A stretch of DNA of 64,000 bases from Adhaeribacter soli (GCF_008727925.1 NZ_VTWT01000001.1:682001-746000), one strand, 5' to 3'; shown: positions 8,174 to 17,287, numbered from the stretch's first letter. Notes: generated from the letters alone by a model not told the origin. A program made the numbers and translations.

Positions 8174-8212
8174 CGAAAAAACCTGCCTCCATTATCGAAG
8201 CAGGTTTTTTCG
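8174..8212. terminator. Bidirectional intrinsic terminator
   Basis: A perfect 13-bp stem CGAAAAAACCTGC / GCAGGTTTTTTCG has a 13-nt loop. It lies between the convergent Rieske oxidoreductase and DUF922 genes. Confidence 0.85.
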
Positions 8213-8227
8213 TCTAAAATATACCGT

Positions 8228-8770
8228 TTAATCTTTTTCTTTATAAGCTTCGAGGCTGGTGAGCTCGTCGGTTATTTTATCGGCCCAGACCTTCATCTGG
8301 TCCGGTTTCAGGCCGTGGTCGGTTTCTTTGTCGTAAAGGTCTTCCTGGTTTTTCCATTCTTCAAACAACCGGTTGGTAACTTTATTTATTTCTTCCGGAT
8401 TAGAACAAGGATCTTTCAGGGCCAGTAATTCTTTGCGGAGCCGGCGGGCATAAATTTCGGTAATGTCGAAATGCAGTTGCTCGTGAAAAAGCAGGCGGTC
8501 CGATTTCTTATTTTTCGACCAGGATTCTCCGGTAACGAACACCGATTCTACTTTTACTTTCAGTTCTCCTTTTTCGCATTTGGCCTTCATATCGATGTTG
8601 GTGGCCGTCATGGCGTGAAGCGGATCTTTGTCGTCGGCTTTGGCTTTAAAATCGTCCCAGGTAAGTTTGCGGGAAGCTTTCCAGGAAATTTCTTCTGTAA
8701 TCATGGTAACCGGATTCAGGAACATGAATATCCAGCTGAAAATGAAAGTTAAGTGGGTAAGAGAGAACAT
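8228..8770 (-). CDS. DUF922 domain protein, predicted secreted zinc protease
   Basis: This 180-residue protein has an N-terminal hydrophobic helix, then the DUF922 domain. The domain shows ISWKASRKLTWDDFKAKA, SWSKNKKSDRLLFHEQLHFD and YARRLRKEL. The HExxH zinc motif is H96-E97-Q-L-H100. DUF922 is classed as a predicted secreted Zn-dependent protease family; activity is unproven. The signal segment is followed by no obvious lipobox, so it may be a signal anchor. It shares its terminator with the convergent upstream gene. Confidence 0.85.
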   Translation of the reverse strand: MFSLTHLTFIFSWIFMFLNPVTMITEEISWKASRKLTWDDFKAKADDKDPLHAMTATNIDMKAKCEKGELKVKVESVFVTGESWSKNKKSDRLLFHEQLHFDITEIYARRLRKELLALKDPCSNPEEINKVTNRLFEEWKNQEDLYDKETDHGLKPDQMKVWADKITDELTSLEAYKEKD

Positions 8771-8832
8771 AGTTGCTTATGGCTTAGGCTTTTCCAGTCT
8801 GGAAGCATAACGCAAAAGAACTAAAAAAATGT

Positions 8833-10176
8833 TCAGTGTGCGCCGGTTAATTTCCGGAACCTGAGGAAAAGCAACAGGGCGGCTATGGTAAGCCCCACCA
8901 GTAAACCCGTCCAGACGCCATAAATTCCCAGCTCAAAGGTAAAACCTAATAGGTAGCCTAAAGGAAGCGCCACCACCCAATACGCAACCAAAGAGATTGC
9001 GCTCGGGATGCGCACATCCTGCAGTCCCCGTAAAACGCCCAGTCCAACCACTTGTACGCCGTCCGAGATCTGGAAGAACGCCGCAATGATGAGCAAACCG
9101 GCCGCTAGTTGCATTACCTCCATATCCGGGTTTTCGGCCGCATACCAGTACGGAATTTCTTTATGCAGCAAGATAAAGAGCAAACCGCAGAAAGTCATGA
9201 AGGCGCCGCCCAGGATCAGGTTGCTGTAACCGGCTTTGCGGAGTTCTTTAAAATCGCCTTTGCCCGCCTGCATGCCAACGCGAATAGTGCCGGCGGCCGC
9301 CAGACCACTGGCCATCATGTACGTAACGGAAGCAATGCTCAAGGCGATCTGGTGCGCGGCCTGGGCCTGAATACTGATCCACCCGGCCATGATGGTGGAA
9401 AAACTGAACGCACCTGATTCAAAGATCATTTGTACTGAAATTGGAAAACCTATTTTGGTAAGCCGTTGCAGGTGGCCGATCTTTAAGTATTTTTTCCTGA
9501 AGTGAATGCTGTATTTTTTGAGTTCGGGTAACCGGAAAATTAAAATCCAGATGGCCGTGGCCATTAAACAACGGGATACCAGCGTAGCGTATGCTGCCCC
9601 ATTTATGCCGAGTTCCGGCAAACCTAATTTACCGTAAATGAGCAGGTAATTCAGGATCACGTTCAGAATATTGGCGCCTATCGTAATGAGCATGGGTAGT
9701 TTGGTTATCGATAAACCTTCGGCAAATTGCTTTACTCCCTGAAAGATCATGAGCGGAATAAGAGAAACCAACAGAATGTTAAAAAAGGGGATTGCTTTGT
9801 TCACCACTTCGGCGGGCTGGTTGAGGTAATGAAGGAAAGAAGAACTGTTTAAGCCCACAACCGCCAGCAGCACCCCGAACCAGGTACATAAAACGGTGCC
9901 ATTAACCAAAAGCAGCGATATGCGGGAATGATTTTTTTTCTCTACCGAAGCGGCTACCAGCGGCGTAATGCTGAAAGATAACCCCAGGCCGCAAACCATG
10001 ATCACCACAAAAACGCTGTTTGCCAGGGCGGCCGCGTCCAGTTCGATGGTGCCGAGCTGGGCAACCATAATATTATCGGCCAGGCTAACCAGAATGTGAC
10101 CTAACTGACTTAATACCACCGGGTAAGCTAAGGAAAGGTTTGCCTTGAAATGAGATTTGTATTCGGAAAAGAACAT
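8833..10176 (-). CDS. MATE family multidrug/sodium efflux transporter
   Basis: This 447-residue membrane protein has twelve hydrophobic segments in two homologous halves (MatE domains). The N-terminal half starts LSLAYPVVLSQLGHILVSLADNIMVAQLG, the MATE signature with the conserved Pro and Asn. The second half contains FPISVQMIFESGAFSFSTIMAGWI. It should export cationic drugs or toxic metabolites against H+ or Na+. An upstream in-frame ATG at 10209 exists, but a perfect -7 element sits between the two starts, so the ATG at 10176 (MFFSEYKS) is preferred. No adjacent regulator is visible. Confidence 0.92.
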   Translation of the reverse strand: MFFSEYKSHFKANLSLAYPVVLSQLGHILVSLADNIMVAQLGTIELDAAALANSVFVVIMVCGLGLSFSITPLVAASVEKKNHSRISLLLVNGTVLCTWFGVLLAVVGLNSSSFLHYLNQPAEVVNKAIPFFNILLVSLIPLMIFQGVKQFAEGLSITKLPMLITIGANILNVILNYLLIYGKLGLPELGINGAAYATLVSRCLMATAIWILIFRLPELKKYSIHFRKKYLKIGHLQRLTKIGFPISVQMIFESGAFSFSTIMAGWISIQAQAAHQIALSIASVTYMMASGLAAAGTIRVGMQAGKGDFKELRKAGYSNLILGGAFMTFCGLLFILLHKEIPYWYAAENPDMEVMQLAAGLLIIAAFFQISDGVQVVGLGVLRGLQDVRIPSAISLVAYWVVALPLGYLLGFTFELGIYGVWTGLLVGLTIAALLLFLRFRKLTGAH

Positions 10177-10198
10177 GTAAAAGGGTAAGTAAAGAATG

Positions 10199-10230
10199 CA
10201 AAAATACAAGCTTTTCCAGTAATAAGCAGA
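10199..10230 (-). promoter_or_regulatory. Promoter of the MATE gene
   Basis: On the minus strand, TATTTTTG (plus 10199-10206) matches TAnnTTTG perfectly. A TCTG lies about 20 nt upstream. Predicted transcription start is near 10192, below the longer reading frame's ATG at 10209. Confidence 0.5.
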
Positions 10231-10284
10231 GTGACCCGGCCTGGCGTTCCTTAAACCGCGAAATATTAGTCGTTGGCAGCTACG

Positions 10285-11397
10285 TTAAGAAGTTGTTCCG
10301 GAAAGGAAATTCTCCAGCCTTTGCAGCGCTTCCTGTAAGTCGGAAGGCGTAACGGCAAACGTAATGCGCACAAAACCCGGCAGGCCGAACCGTTCGCCCG
10401 GCACGAATTCCAGTTTCAGTTCCTGCTGCAGGAGTTCGCATAATTTAGCCGTAGAAGTAAGCCCCGGTTTTTGGAGTTTTTCCTGCTGAAGCAGCCTGCT
10501 CAGATCGGCGAATACGTAGTAAGCGCCTTCCGGCCGGAAATAAGAGATTTCTTTTCGGCCCGAAAGCCAGTTGCAAAGGATTTCGCGATTTTGCGTGAGT
10601 TCTTTTATGCGCCCCGGCAAATAATCACTCGGGGTTTCCAGGGCAGCCACCGCGCCGGCTTGTATGAAAGGATTTACCCCCGAAATGGTAGCGTGCTGGT
10701 AATGAACGGCTTTATTTATAATCTCAGGCGGCGCCACCATATACCCGATTCGCCAGCCGCTCATGCCGTAATTTTTGGAGAACCCGTTCACCACTAAATG
10801 TTTATTTTGCGGATCTTCGAACTGCAGCAGTGAAGGTGTTTCCCGGTTATCGAACACGATCTGGTCGTAAATTTCATCGCTCAGGATCTTTATTTCCGGG
10901 TACTTTTGCAGCACCTGCAGCCAGCCTGAAATTTCCGTTTTGGAGTAGATCTTTCCGGAAGGGTTGCCGGGGTTTGAGAAAATAAATAACCTGGTTTTCC
11001 CGGTTATGTGGCTTTCCAGGAGTTCCGGTTGCAGGGTATAGTTTTCTTCCGGTAAGGTTTCCAGATAAACCGGTTTGGTGCCGGTAAGCCGGAACATTTC
11101 CTCGAATCCGAACCAGCTGGGTTTCAGCAACAGCACTTCATCGCCGGGCTGCAACAGTATCGAAAACAGGTTAAAAAGTGCCTGTTTGGTGCCGGAGGTG
11201 ATAAGCACATTTTCTGCCGAAATTTTCACCCCTTTTTCATCCGGGTACAACCTGGCAACTGCCTCGCGTAAAGCCGGTAGCCCTTCCGTTTCGCCATAAA
11301 ACGTTTCGTTTTCTTTTAAAGCGTTAATGGTAGCCTCAATAGCCGCCGGCGGACTGTTAAAATGCGAAGCGCCGGAAGCCAGGTTCAGGTATTTCAT
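10285..11397 (-). CDS. PLP-dependent class I/II aminotransferase
   Basis: This 370-residue fold-type I aminotransferase is AspC-like. The PLP lysine is in VNGFSKNYGMSGWRIGYMV. Other signatures are LITSGTKQALFNLF (cofactor phosphate end), FSNPGNPSGKIYS (the Asn that stacks on PLP) and LSDEIYDQIV (the Asp that bonds the pyridine nitrogen). The final Arg in FVRITFA binds the substrate carboxylate. Substrate cannot be read off; aspartate, alanine or an aromatic acid are possible. It lies just below the ergothioneine genes, separated by a 366-nt repeat gap, but shows no EgtE (C-S lyase) features, so I do not assign that role. Confidence 0.92.
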   Translation of the reverse strand: MKYLNLASGASHFNSPPAAIEATINALKENETFYGETEGLPALREAVARLYPDEKGVKISAENVLITSGTKQALFNLFSILLQPGDEVLLLKPSWFGFEEMFRLTGTKPVYLETLPEENYTLQPELLESHITGKTRLFIFSNPGNPSGKIYSKTEISGWLQVLQKYPEIKILSDEIYDQIVFDNRETPSLLQFEDPQNKHLVVNGFSKNYGMSGWRIGYMVAPPEIINKAVHYQHATISGVNPFIQAGAVAALETPSDYLPGRIKELTQNREILCNWLSGRKEISYFRPEGAYYVFADLSRLLQQEKLQKPGLTSTAKLCELLQQELKLEFVPGERFGLPGFVRITFAVTPSDLQEALQRLENFLSGTTS

Positions 11398-11763
11398 GAC
11401 GGTAGGTAATACTGCAGGTTAATTTTGTGGGGCAAGTTAGAAAATCCGGTAACAGTACGGTAGCGATTTTCTCCCGGTAAATTTGCTGGGCTTCATAAGG
11501 AATTGATTTACGGATAAAAGCAGGCTGAAAGATGGTAAGATTATGAAGATGCCATTTAAACTATTGCGTCATCCCGAACACAAGTGAGCGCGAGAAAGCG
11601 CGTAACTTGCGAGCGGAGCTATGAGGGAACTATCGCATACCGAACCTGTTGAAGGAATTTCTTGCTATGCTCGCAATTCCATAGTAGTAACCAATAGTTC
11701 CCTCGGCTTCGCTCGGGGTAACCTGTTTTTGTCTTTTGCTTGACTTCTCGGCTTTCAAATACC
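11398..11763. other. 366-nt gap with a large hairpin repeat
   Basis: No gene seen. The right part (11567-11724) is a hairpin-forming repeat described separately; the left part is featureless. Confidence 0.6.
11567..11724. repeat. Long inverted repeat element (GTCATCCCGA family)
   Basis: The outer arms are GCGTCATCCCGAAC at the left and GCTCGGGGTAACC at the right. Inner arms are GAGGGAACTAT and ATAGTTCCCTC. Between them are internal smaller hairpins (GCGAGAAAGCGCG; TTGCGAGC...GCTCGCAA). About 158 nt. It resembles the GTCATCCTGA element at 18430-18534 in its outer ends. Confidence 0.65.
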
Positions 11764-12774
11764 CTATACTACCCTGAAAAGGACATCTGCAAAATAATGT
11801 TGTTCGTCGGTAAAGAGCTGTTCGGTTTCAAAGCCGCTTTTACGGCCGAGTTCCTTTATCATATCTACCGAATATTTATGCGAGTTTTCCGTATGGATCG
11901 GTTCCCAGGCTTTAAACGAAACCGTATGGTTCAGGTAGGAAAACGTAACGGTCTGGTTTCTTTTGCTTACAAGGTAACTTTTTACCACGCCGGCAATCGG
12001 GTCGTAATCGGTGAAATGTTCGAATTGCTCCGGCTCGAAGTTGGCGCCCAGTTCCCGGTTCATGCGTTTCAGCAGGTTCAGGTTAAAGGCGGCCGTTACG
12101 CCGGACGCATCGTCGTAGGCCTGCCGGATCACGCGCGGGTCTTTCTGCAGGTCGAAACCAACCAGGATCTTATCTTGCGGGCTTAAATATTTTCTTATTT
12201 CCTGCAGGAATTTCAGGTCGCCGTTATCTTCGAAATTGCCGATGTTTGAACCCAGAAACAGCACTACTTTCCGTCCCGGTTTATTCCGTTTGAGCCAATG
12301 CAGCGCTTTGAAATAATCGCCGGTAAAACCTACGGTTTTCAGATCTGGTAATTCTGAACTTAAAGCGCTTTGCAGTTGGTTTATGGCGTCGCCGGAAATA
12401 TCTACCGGAATGTACTCAAAACGGGCTTTGGCTTGCAGCAATTGGCGGAGCAGGATCTTGGTTTTAAGGCCGTCGCCGGAACCTAATTCCACTAAGTGAA
12501 AGAAATCCGATGGATTAAAAAAGTTAATGATCTCGGCTTTTTGCTTTTTCAGAATGCTGAATTCCGTGCGGGTAGGGTAGTACTCGGGCAACTCCATGAT
12601 CTGCTGAAATAATTTGCTGCCGGCCCCGTCGTAGAAATATTTGGAAGACAAGGTTTTTGGCGAGCCGGCAAACCCGGCTTTTACGTCGTCGGCAAATTCA
12701 GTATTGAAAGCGGGTTTGGTGCCGCTTTCTGTTTCGGGAGTCGCATTGGTGTTCGGGTTCAGTAACAGATCCAT
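11764..12774 (-). CDS. egtD: L-histidine N-alpha-methyltransferase EgtD
   Basis: This 336-residue SAM-dependent methyltransferase trimethylates histidine to hercynine, the first step of ergothioneine synthesis. EgtD signatures are all present: YFYDGAGSKLFQQIMELPEYYPTRTE near residue 46, the SAM site ELGSGDGLKT, FLGSNIGNF, and HTENSHKYS near the C-terminus that contacts the imidazole and carboxylate. Length matches the family. Its start codon follows the EgtB stop by 9 nt, so the two are co-transcribed with EgtB first. EgtA, EgtC and EgtE are not seen in the window; many bacteria use other C-S lyases. Confidence 0.95.
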   Translation of the reverse strand: MDLLLNPNTNATPETESGTKPAFNTEFADDVKAGFAGSPKTLSSKYFYDGAGSKLFQQIMELPEYYPTRTEFSILKKQKAEIINFFNPSDFFHLVELGSGDGLKTKILLRQLLQAKARFEYIPVDISGDAINQLQSALSSELPDLKTVGFTGDYFKALHWLKRNKPGRKVVLFLGSNIGNFEDNGDLKFLQEIRKYLSPQDKILVGFDLQKDPRVIRQAYDDASGVTAAFNLNLLKRMNRELGANFEPEQFEHFTDYDPIAGVVKSYLVSKRNQTVTFSYLNHTVSFKAWEPIHTENSHKYSVDMIKELGRKSGFETEQLFTDEQHYFADVLFRVV

Positions 12775-12783
12775 AAGCTTAGG

Positions 12784-14055
12784 TTATTCCGCCAGGCGGA
12801 TTCCGGAGAATTGCCAGCGTTTATCGGGGTGAAAAAAATTGCGGTATGTTGCACGGATGTGGCTGGCTGGAGTGGCACACGAGCCGCCGCGCAAAACCAT
12901 CTGATTGATCATAAATTTGCCGTTGTATTCGCCCAGCGCGCCCGGCGCCTTGCTGAACCCCGGGTACGGATGGTAAGAACTGTAAGTCCATTCCCACAGA
13001 TTGCCGAGCAAATGGCTGCAGGTTTCATCGTTGTCCGCCGGCAAGGGGGCGAAGTTTTGGCTTTCCAGAAAATTTCCCTTTTTAACTTCCGGTACAAACT
13101 CCCGGCAGGCAATTTCCCATTCAAATTCGGTGAGCAGCCTTTTTCCGGCCCAGTTAGCAAAGGCGTTGGCTTCGTAAAAACTCAGGTGCGTAACCGGAGC
13201 ATTTAAATCAATTTCCTGCAGGCCGTGCATGGTAAAATGCTGCCAGACGTCGTCGGTTTTAAGCCAGTAAAGCGGCGCCTGCCATTGTTCCTGGGTGGCC
13301 AGTTCAAACCCTTCGCCCAGCCAGTGCCGGAAATCCTGGTAGCCGCTGTCCTGCATAAATTGAAGGAACTCGCCATTGGTTACCAACTGGTTGCGGATCC
13401 TGAAATCATCTACGTAAACCTGATGCACGCCCAGTTCATTATCGAAACAAAAGCCCTGACCCTTGTAACCGATCTCGTAAACGCCACCTTTTACTTGCAG
13501 CATATCGGGGTTTCTAGGGGCTGAAGCTACCGTTTTGGGTTTCTCCGGTAAATAAGCCGGCAGCAGCGGATTAGTACTCAGGATGTATTTGATGTCGGTT
13601 ACCAGCAGTTCCTGGTGTTGCTGTTCGTGCTGCAGGCCAAGCTCAATCACCGGCGCTGCTTCGGCTAAGTTTTTTTCCGGTGCAGTGGCCAGAAATTCCT
13701 GCATGTGCTCGTTTACGTAAGCCCGGTAGCGGTAAATCTCGTCAAGGCCCGGGCGCGAAAGGGTGCCGCGCTGGTTGCGCAAAACCCGGCTGCCGATGCT
13801 GTTGTAATAGGAATTGAAAAGGAAATTATACTTCGGGTGAAAAACCCGGTAACCGGGCTGGTATTGCTGCAATACAAACGTTTCGAAAAACCAGCTGGTA
13901 TGCGCCAGGTGCCACTTGGGCGGACTTACGTCTACAATGGGCTGAACGACAGTGTCTTCCGGGAGCAGCGGCCGGCAAAGGTCTTCGGTTTGCGCGCGAA
14001 TGCCCGAAAAACGGGCCGTTAAAGTGGGAGTGGCGGTTTCGGCCGGCAAAAGCAT
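12784..14055 (-). CDS. egtB: Ergothioneine biosynthesis sulfoxide synthase EgtB
   Basis: This 423-residue non-heme iron enzyme joins hercynine to a cysteine thiol donor with O2. It has an N-terminal DinB-type helical domain carrying the iron ligands (HLAHTSWFFE near residue 49, HEQQHQELL near residue 145) and a C-terminal FGE-sulfatase domain. The latter has VTNGEFLQFMQDSGYQD, GKRLLTEFEWEIA, GNLWEWTYSSYHPYPGF and VLRGGSCATPASHIR, ending RWQFSGIRLAE. Whether it uses cysteine or gamma-glutamylcysteine cannot be told from sequence alone. It leads the egtBD operon. The start at 14055 is backed by family length. Confidence 0.95.
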   Translation of the reverse strand: MLLPAETATPTLTARFSGIRAQTEDLCRPLLPEDTVVQPIVDVSPPKWHLAHTSWFFETFVLQQYQPGYRVFHPKYNFLFNSYYNSIGSRVLRNQRGTLSRPGLDEIYRYRAYVNEHMQEFLATAPEKNLAEAAPVIELGLQHEQQHQELLVTDIKYILSTNPLLPAYLPEKPKTVASAPRNPDMLQVKGGVYEIGYKGQGFCFDNELGVHQVYVDDFRIRNQLVTNGEFLQFMQDSGYQDFRHWLGEGFELATQEQWQAPLYWLKTDDVWQHFTMHGLQEIDLNAPVTHLSFYEANAFANWAGKRLLTEFEWEIACREFVPEVKKGNFLESQNFAPLPADNDETCSHLLGNLWEWTYSSYHPYPGFSKAPGALGEYNGKFMINQMVLRGGSCATPASHIRATYRNFFHPDKRWQFSGIRLAE

Positions 14056-14210
14056 ATACTTCAGGTTTGAATAAAAGCTTCTATTTTAAACTCCATTCAG
14101 GCCGAAAGGTTATCATTTTTAATCCACATGGCCTTTAAATGCTGCACACAGGTTAGCTATTCCCGTGAAACAAAGCTACTTTTAAGCCCCGAAGCCATTC
14201 CTTTTTGCCT

Positions 14211-15287
14211 ATGCCTTTTCAGCTCCAGTACCACCGCCACGACCTGCAATTTAAGTTCGCTGCCCGCACTTCCCGCGGCAGCCTGACCACCCACACCGTT
14301 TATTACCTGAAGCTCTCGAATTCAGATGAACCCGGAATTTTTTGTTACGGCGAAGCCGCCCCATTGGCCGGCCTGAGCGTAGACCACCGGCCCGATTTTG
14401 AAAACCGCTTAGCTGCCCTTTGCCGGACTTTTAACACCCAAAACCTTACCCTTCCGGAGGCGGTTGAAACCTGGTTTGCCCACCAGGATCTGGTAACTTG
14501 GCCGGCTCTGAAATTCGCCTTCGAAACGGCCTGGCTCGATTATAAAAACGGTGGCCGGAAAATGCTTTTCGATACGGGCTTTTCGCGCGGCGAAACCGGC
14601 ATTCCCATTAACGGCCTGATCTGGATGGGCGACGAAGCATTTATGCAGGAGCAGATCGAACAGAAATTAAACCAAGGCTTCGATTGTCTGAAACTTAAGA
14701 TAGGTGGCCTCGATTTTCAAACCGAACTCAGGATTTTAAAGTCGATCCGGGAAGTTGCCAACCAGGATAAATTAACGATCCGGCTCGACGCCAACGGCGC
14801 TTTTAAACCCGAAGAAGCTTTAGAAAAACTGGAAAAACTGGCAGCGTATCATATTCATTCCATTGAGCAACCCATAAAACCGAACCAGCCTTTTGCCATG
14901 CGGAATATTTGCGCTAAAAGTCCCATTCCGGTTGCGCTGGACGAAGAACTGATCGGGGTGGCGCTGCCGGCAAAACGGCGGGGTTTGCTGCAATACATCC
15001 AGCCGCAATACATCATTTTAAAACCAACTTTAGTGGGTGGCCTTTCAGATTGCCGGAAATGGATAAGCTTGGCCGAAAAAATGGACATCGGCTGGTGGAT
15101 CACTTCGGCACTGGAATCGAATATCGGCCTGAATGCCATTGCGCAATTTACTTCCACTTTCGAGAATCCTATTCCGCAAGGCCTGGGAACCGGGCAGCTT
15201 TACCACAACAATATTCCTTCGCCGCTGGTTATTGAGCAGGGGAAACTGTTTTACAAAACCGGTGGAGCCTGGGACATAGGGTTTTAG
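14211..15287 (+). CDS. menC: o-Succinylbenzoate synthase-like enolase superfamily enzyme
   Basis: This protein of about 358 residues belongs to the MenC/muconate-lactonizing branch. The acid-base Lys pair is in CLKLKIGG. Metal ligands are in RLDANGAF, SIEQPI and VALDEEL, and the second catalytic Lys is in YIILKPTLVGG. MenC dehydrates SHCHC to o-succinylbenzoate in menaquinone synthesis, the main quinone of Bacteroidota. The order of motifs and lack of extra domains favour MenC over dipeptide epimerase, but this is by pattern only. A TTG six nt upstream is an alternative start. No other men genes are nearby, and a hairpin terminator follows at 15418. Confidence 0.82.
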   Translation: MPFQLQYHRHDLQFKFAARTSRGSLTTHTVYYLKLSNSDEPGIFCYGEAAPLAGLSVDHRPDFENRLAALCRTFNTQNLTLPEAVETWFAHQDLVTWPALKFAFETAWLDYKNGGRKMLFDTGFSRGETGIPINGLIWMGDEAFMQEQIEQKLNQGFDCLKLKIGGLDFQTELRILKSIREVANQDKLTIRLDANGAFKPEEALEKLEKLAAYHIHSIEQPIKPNQPFAMRNICAKSPIPVALDEELIGVALPAKRRGLLQYIQPQYIILKPTLVGGLSDCRKWISLAEKMDIGWWITSALESNIGLNAIAQFTSTFENPIPQGLGTGQLYHNNIPSPLVIEQGKLFYKTGGAWDIGF

Positions 15288-15417
15288 GTTTAGATATTTG
15301 GTATGGGATTCGGAATAGCTGAATCAGGTTAATTTTTAGCCAGGCTTTTAGCCCGACAAGTTATTTAACGGTTGGGCAATTTATCCATTCAAATCCTCCC
15401 TAACTTTCTGTAACTTG

Positions 15418-15442
15418 AGCCCTGATAAAACAAGGGCTTTTT
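15418..15442 (+). terminator. Intrinsic terminator after menC
   Basis: AGCCCT (15418-15423) pairs with AGGGCT (15433-15438) around a 9-nt loop, with T residues following. It sits over an upstream TTG at 15441, which argues that the next gene starts at the ATG at 15468. Confidence 0.6.
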
Positions 15443-15467
15443 GCAAAAACTTTCACCAAGAATCGAA

Positions 15468-16121
15468 ATGCATCAGTTTTCAAAACAGTTTGCCTCTTCC
15501 TTAAAAAACCTGCTCCTGATCGTGCTGGCCGGGTTTGCGCTGCAATCCTGTAAAGTGGGCGAAGATGATCCGGGCATTTCTTTTCGTTCCCGCGATGCCC
15601 GCTTAAAAGCCAACTGGAAACTGGAAACGTTAGAAACCAATTACCAGATCAGTTCGGTAGACCAGAGCGGCTTTCCGGTGCTAACGGCCATTACGCTGGC
15701 GTACGACGGCTACAACATGAATACCCGGACCACGGTGAACGGAAATGTAATTTCAGATTCGACCTTCGGTTACAGTTATCAGCTTACCATCGACGATGAT
15801 GGCGAAACAAATTACAAGAATACCTATATTGTTGGTTTCGTCGGGTTCAATTCCTCCGGGGACGATAACTGGTACTGGCTGAATACCGATGAAAAAAAGT
15901 CGCGCGTTTATTTAGGCATGGCCGTGCAGGGGCCACTTACTGCCGGTATACCCTTGTCGCCTAACAGCGTGGCTTTAACTACCCTGGTAAACGATTTTGC
16001 CGTGGATGGTTTGCGCAACAAAGAGCTAAAGCTTTCCTTTAGTAAAAGCGGAAGCCAAACCTCGATTTCCGGTTTTCAGCAAGTAAAAGTATCCGGAAAA
16101 CTTCGATTCACTGCCAAATAG
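15468..16121 (+). CDS. Hypothetical lipoprotein, unrecognised family
   Basis: About 217 residues from the ATG at 15468. The N-terminus is a lipoprotein signal (LLLIVLAGFALQSC). The rest is beta-rich with repeated aromatic and Gly/Asn/Asp stretches: WKLETLETNYQ, LTAITLAYDGYNM and SDSTFGYSYQLTIDDDGE. It resembles many small Bacteroidota lipocalin-like or DUF-type lipoproteins, but I do not recognise a family. It is probably anchored to the outer membrane. The gene lies between a terminator at 15418 and another at 16122 and is monocistronic. Confidence 0.75.
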   Translation: MHQFSKQFASSLKNLLLIVLAGFALQSCKVGEDDPGISFRSRDARLKANWKLETLETNYQISSVDQSGFPVLTAITLAYDGYNMNTRTTVNGNVISDSTFGYSYQLTIDDDGETNYKNTYIVGFVGFNSSGDDNWYWLNTDEKKSRVYLGMAVQGPLTAGIPLSPNSVALTTLVNDFAVDGLRNKELKLSFSKSGSQTSISGFQQVKVSGKLRFTAK

Positions 16122-16146
16122 CCGGTTCCTCAGAACCGGTTTTTTT
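16122..16146 (+). terminator. Intrinsic terminator after the lipoprotein gene
   Basis: A 7-bp stem CCGGTTC / GAACCGG with a CTCA loop begins directly after the stop codon and is followed by a T tract. Confidence 0.8.
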
Positions 16147-16171
16147 ATTTCAGAGATATTATTTTTCAGCC

Positions 16172-17245
16172 TTGAAACACTTTAACGAAACCATTATTCA
16201 AACCATCCGGGAGCAGGCTGCTTCTATAGAAACAAACGGCAAACTTCCGGATGATGTCCTGCAATATATTTATGAGCACCGGCTGTTTAAATTGTTTTTA
16301 CCGGAAGCGCTGGGTGGCCGGGAATTGTCTTTACCGGAAGCGGTAGAAATTTTTGAGGAAGCTTCGCAAATTGATGGGAGCTTTGGCTGGCTTGTAACTA
16401 TCGGCTCCGGCGGCGATTTCTTTTCGGCTTACCTTTCGGAAGAAGTTTCTGCCGAATTATTCGGTCCTGCCAATGCTGTGGTGGCTGGAAGCGGCGGCAT
16501 TACCGGCGTAGCAAAACCTACCGATGGCGGCTATCTTGTTAACGGGCAATGGCAGTATTGTAGCGGCGCGCACCACGCTACCATTTTTACCGGCAACTGC
16601 CGCATAGAAGGTAATTCCGGAAAGAAGGAAGAGATTTTAAGCTTTACTTTTTTACCCGAACAGGTTACCATTTTAGAGGATTGGCGCGCCTTCGGAATGA
16701 AAGGAACGGGAAGCCACTCCATTAAGGTCCAAAATGCTTTCGTGCCTTTAAACCGCACGTTCGATCTGCAACAAGCTCCCCGAGTTTCAGACTACAAGAT
16801 TTACCGGTACCCTTTCTTTCAGTTCGCTGAAGTATCATTTGCCGCGGTTGCGCTGGGTGTAGCCGGCCATTTCCTGCAGGAAGCTTTCAATGCGCTGGAA
16901 GAAAACCGGAACCGCCGCAAAGATGCCTCCCCGGAACGCTATGAATTTATCCGCAAAAAGTTCGAAGAGGCGCACCATCGTTTTAACCAGGTCAGGAGCG
17001 AGTTTTATGTTGCCGTAAATACTTCCTGGAATGAGCTGGAAACCTCCGGACAACTGACCGAAACCATGCAGGACCTTGTATCGAAAAGCAGCAAAAAAGT
17101 AGCCCGAATTACCACGGGCGCGGTGCACGAAATTTTACCTTATTTAGGCATGGCAGCCGTAACGGAAACCAGCTTAATCAACCGGCTATTCCGCGATTTG
17201 CATACCGTTTGCCAGCACACCGTTTTGGTGAGCTACGAAGATTAA
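16172..17245 (+). CDS. Acyl-CoA dehydrogenase-like flavin monooxygenase
   Basis: This 357-residue flavoprotein has acyl-CoA dehydrogenase architecture: an N-terminal helical domain (RLFKLFLPEALGGRELS), a beta domain (VAGSGGITGVAKPTDGGYLVNGQWQYCSG) and a C-terminal four-helix domain. The WQYCSGAHHA and MKGTGSHSIKV segments are typical of the two-component hydroxylase branch (DszC, HpaH, HsaA-like; Acyl-CoA_dh_2). Members use reduced flavin and O2, or act as dehydrogenases. No reductase gene is near. The start is TTG, with no in-frame ATG until far inside the protein. It is monocistronic. Substrate is unknown. Confidence 0.8.
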   Translation: MKHFNETIIQTIREQAASIETNGKLPDDVLQYIYEHRLFKLFLPEALGGRELSLPEAVEIFEEASQIDGSFGWLVTIGSGGDFFSAYLSEEVSAELFGPANAVVAGSGGITGVAKPTDGGYLVNGQWQYCSGAHHATIFTGNCRIEGNSGKKEEILSFTFLPEQVTILEDWRAFGMKGTGSHSIKVQNAFVPLNRTFDLQQAPRVSDYKIYRYPFFQFAEVSFAAVALGVAGHFLQEAFNALEENRNRRKDASPERYEFIRKKFEEAHHRFNQVRSEFYVAVNTSWNELETSGQLTETMQDLVSKSSKKVARITTGAVHEILPYLGMAAVTETSLINRLFRDLHTVCQHTVLVSYED

Positions 17246-17252
17246 GTAAAAA

Positions 17253-17287
17253 GACATTGGTATCTGGATATTAGTATCTGGACTTTA
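17253..17287. repeat. GACATTGGTATCTGGATATT interspersed repeat, copy 1
   Basis: The sequence GACATTGGTATCTGGATATT is followed by AGTATCTGGACTTTA. Near-identical copies lie at 42975-43010 (same strand) and 43197-43230 (opposite strand). It sits just after a stop codon. Confidence 0.75.

Noticed and set aside
10285-11397. Considered EgtE (PLP-dependent C-S lyase) for the aminotransferase near egtBD
   Set aside because: The motifs are those of class I/II aminotransferases, and a 366-nt repeat gap separates it from egtBD.
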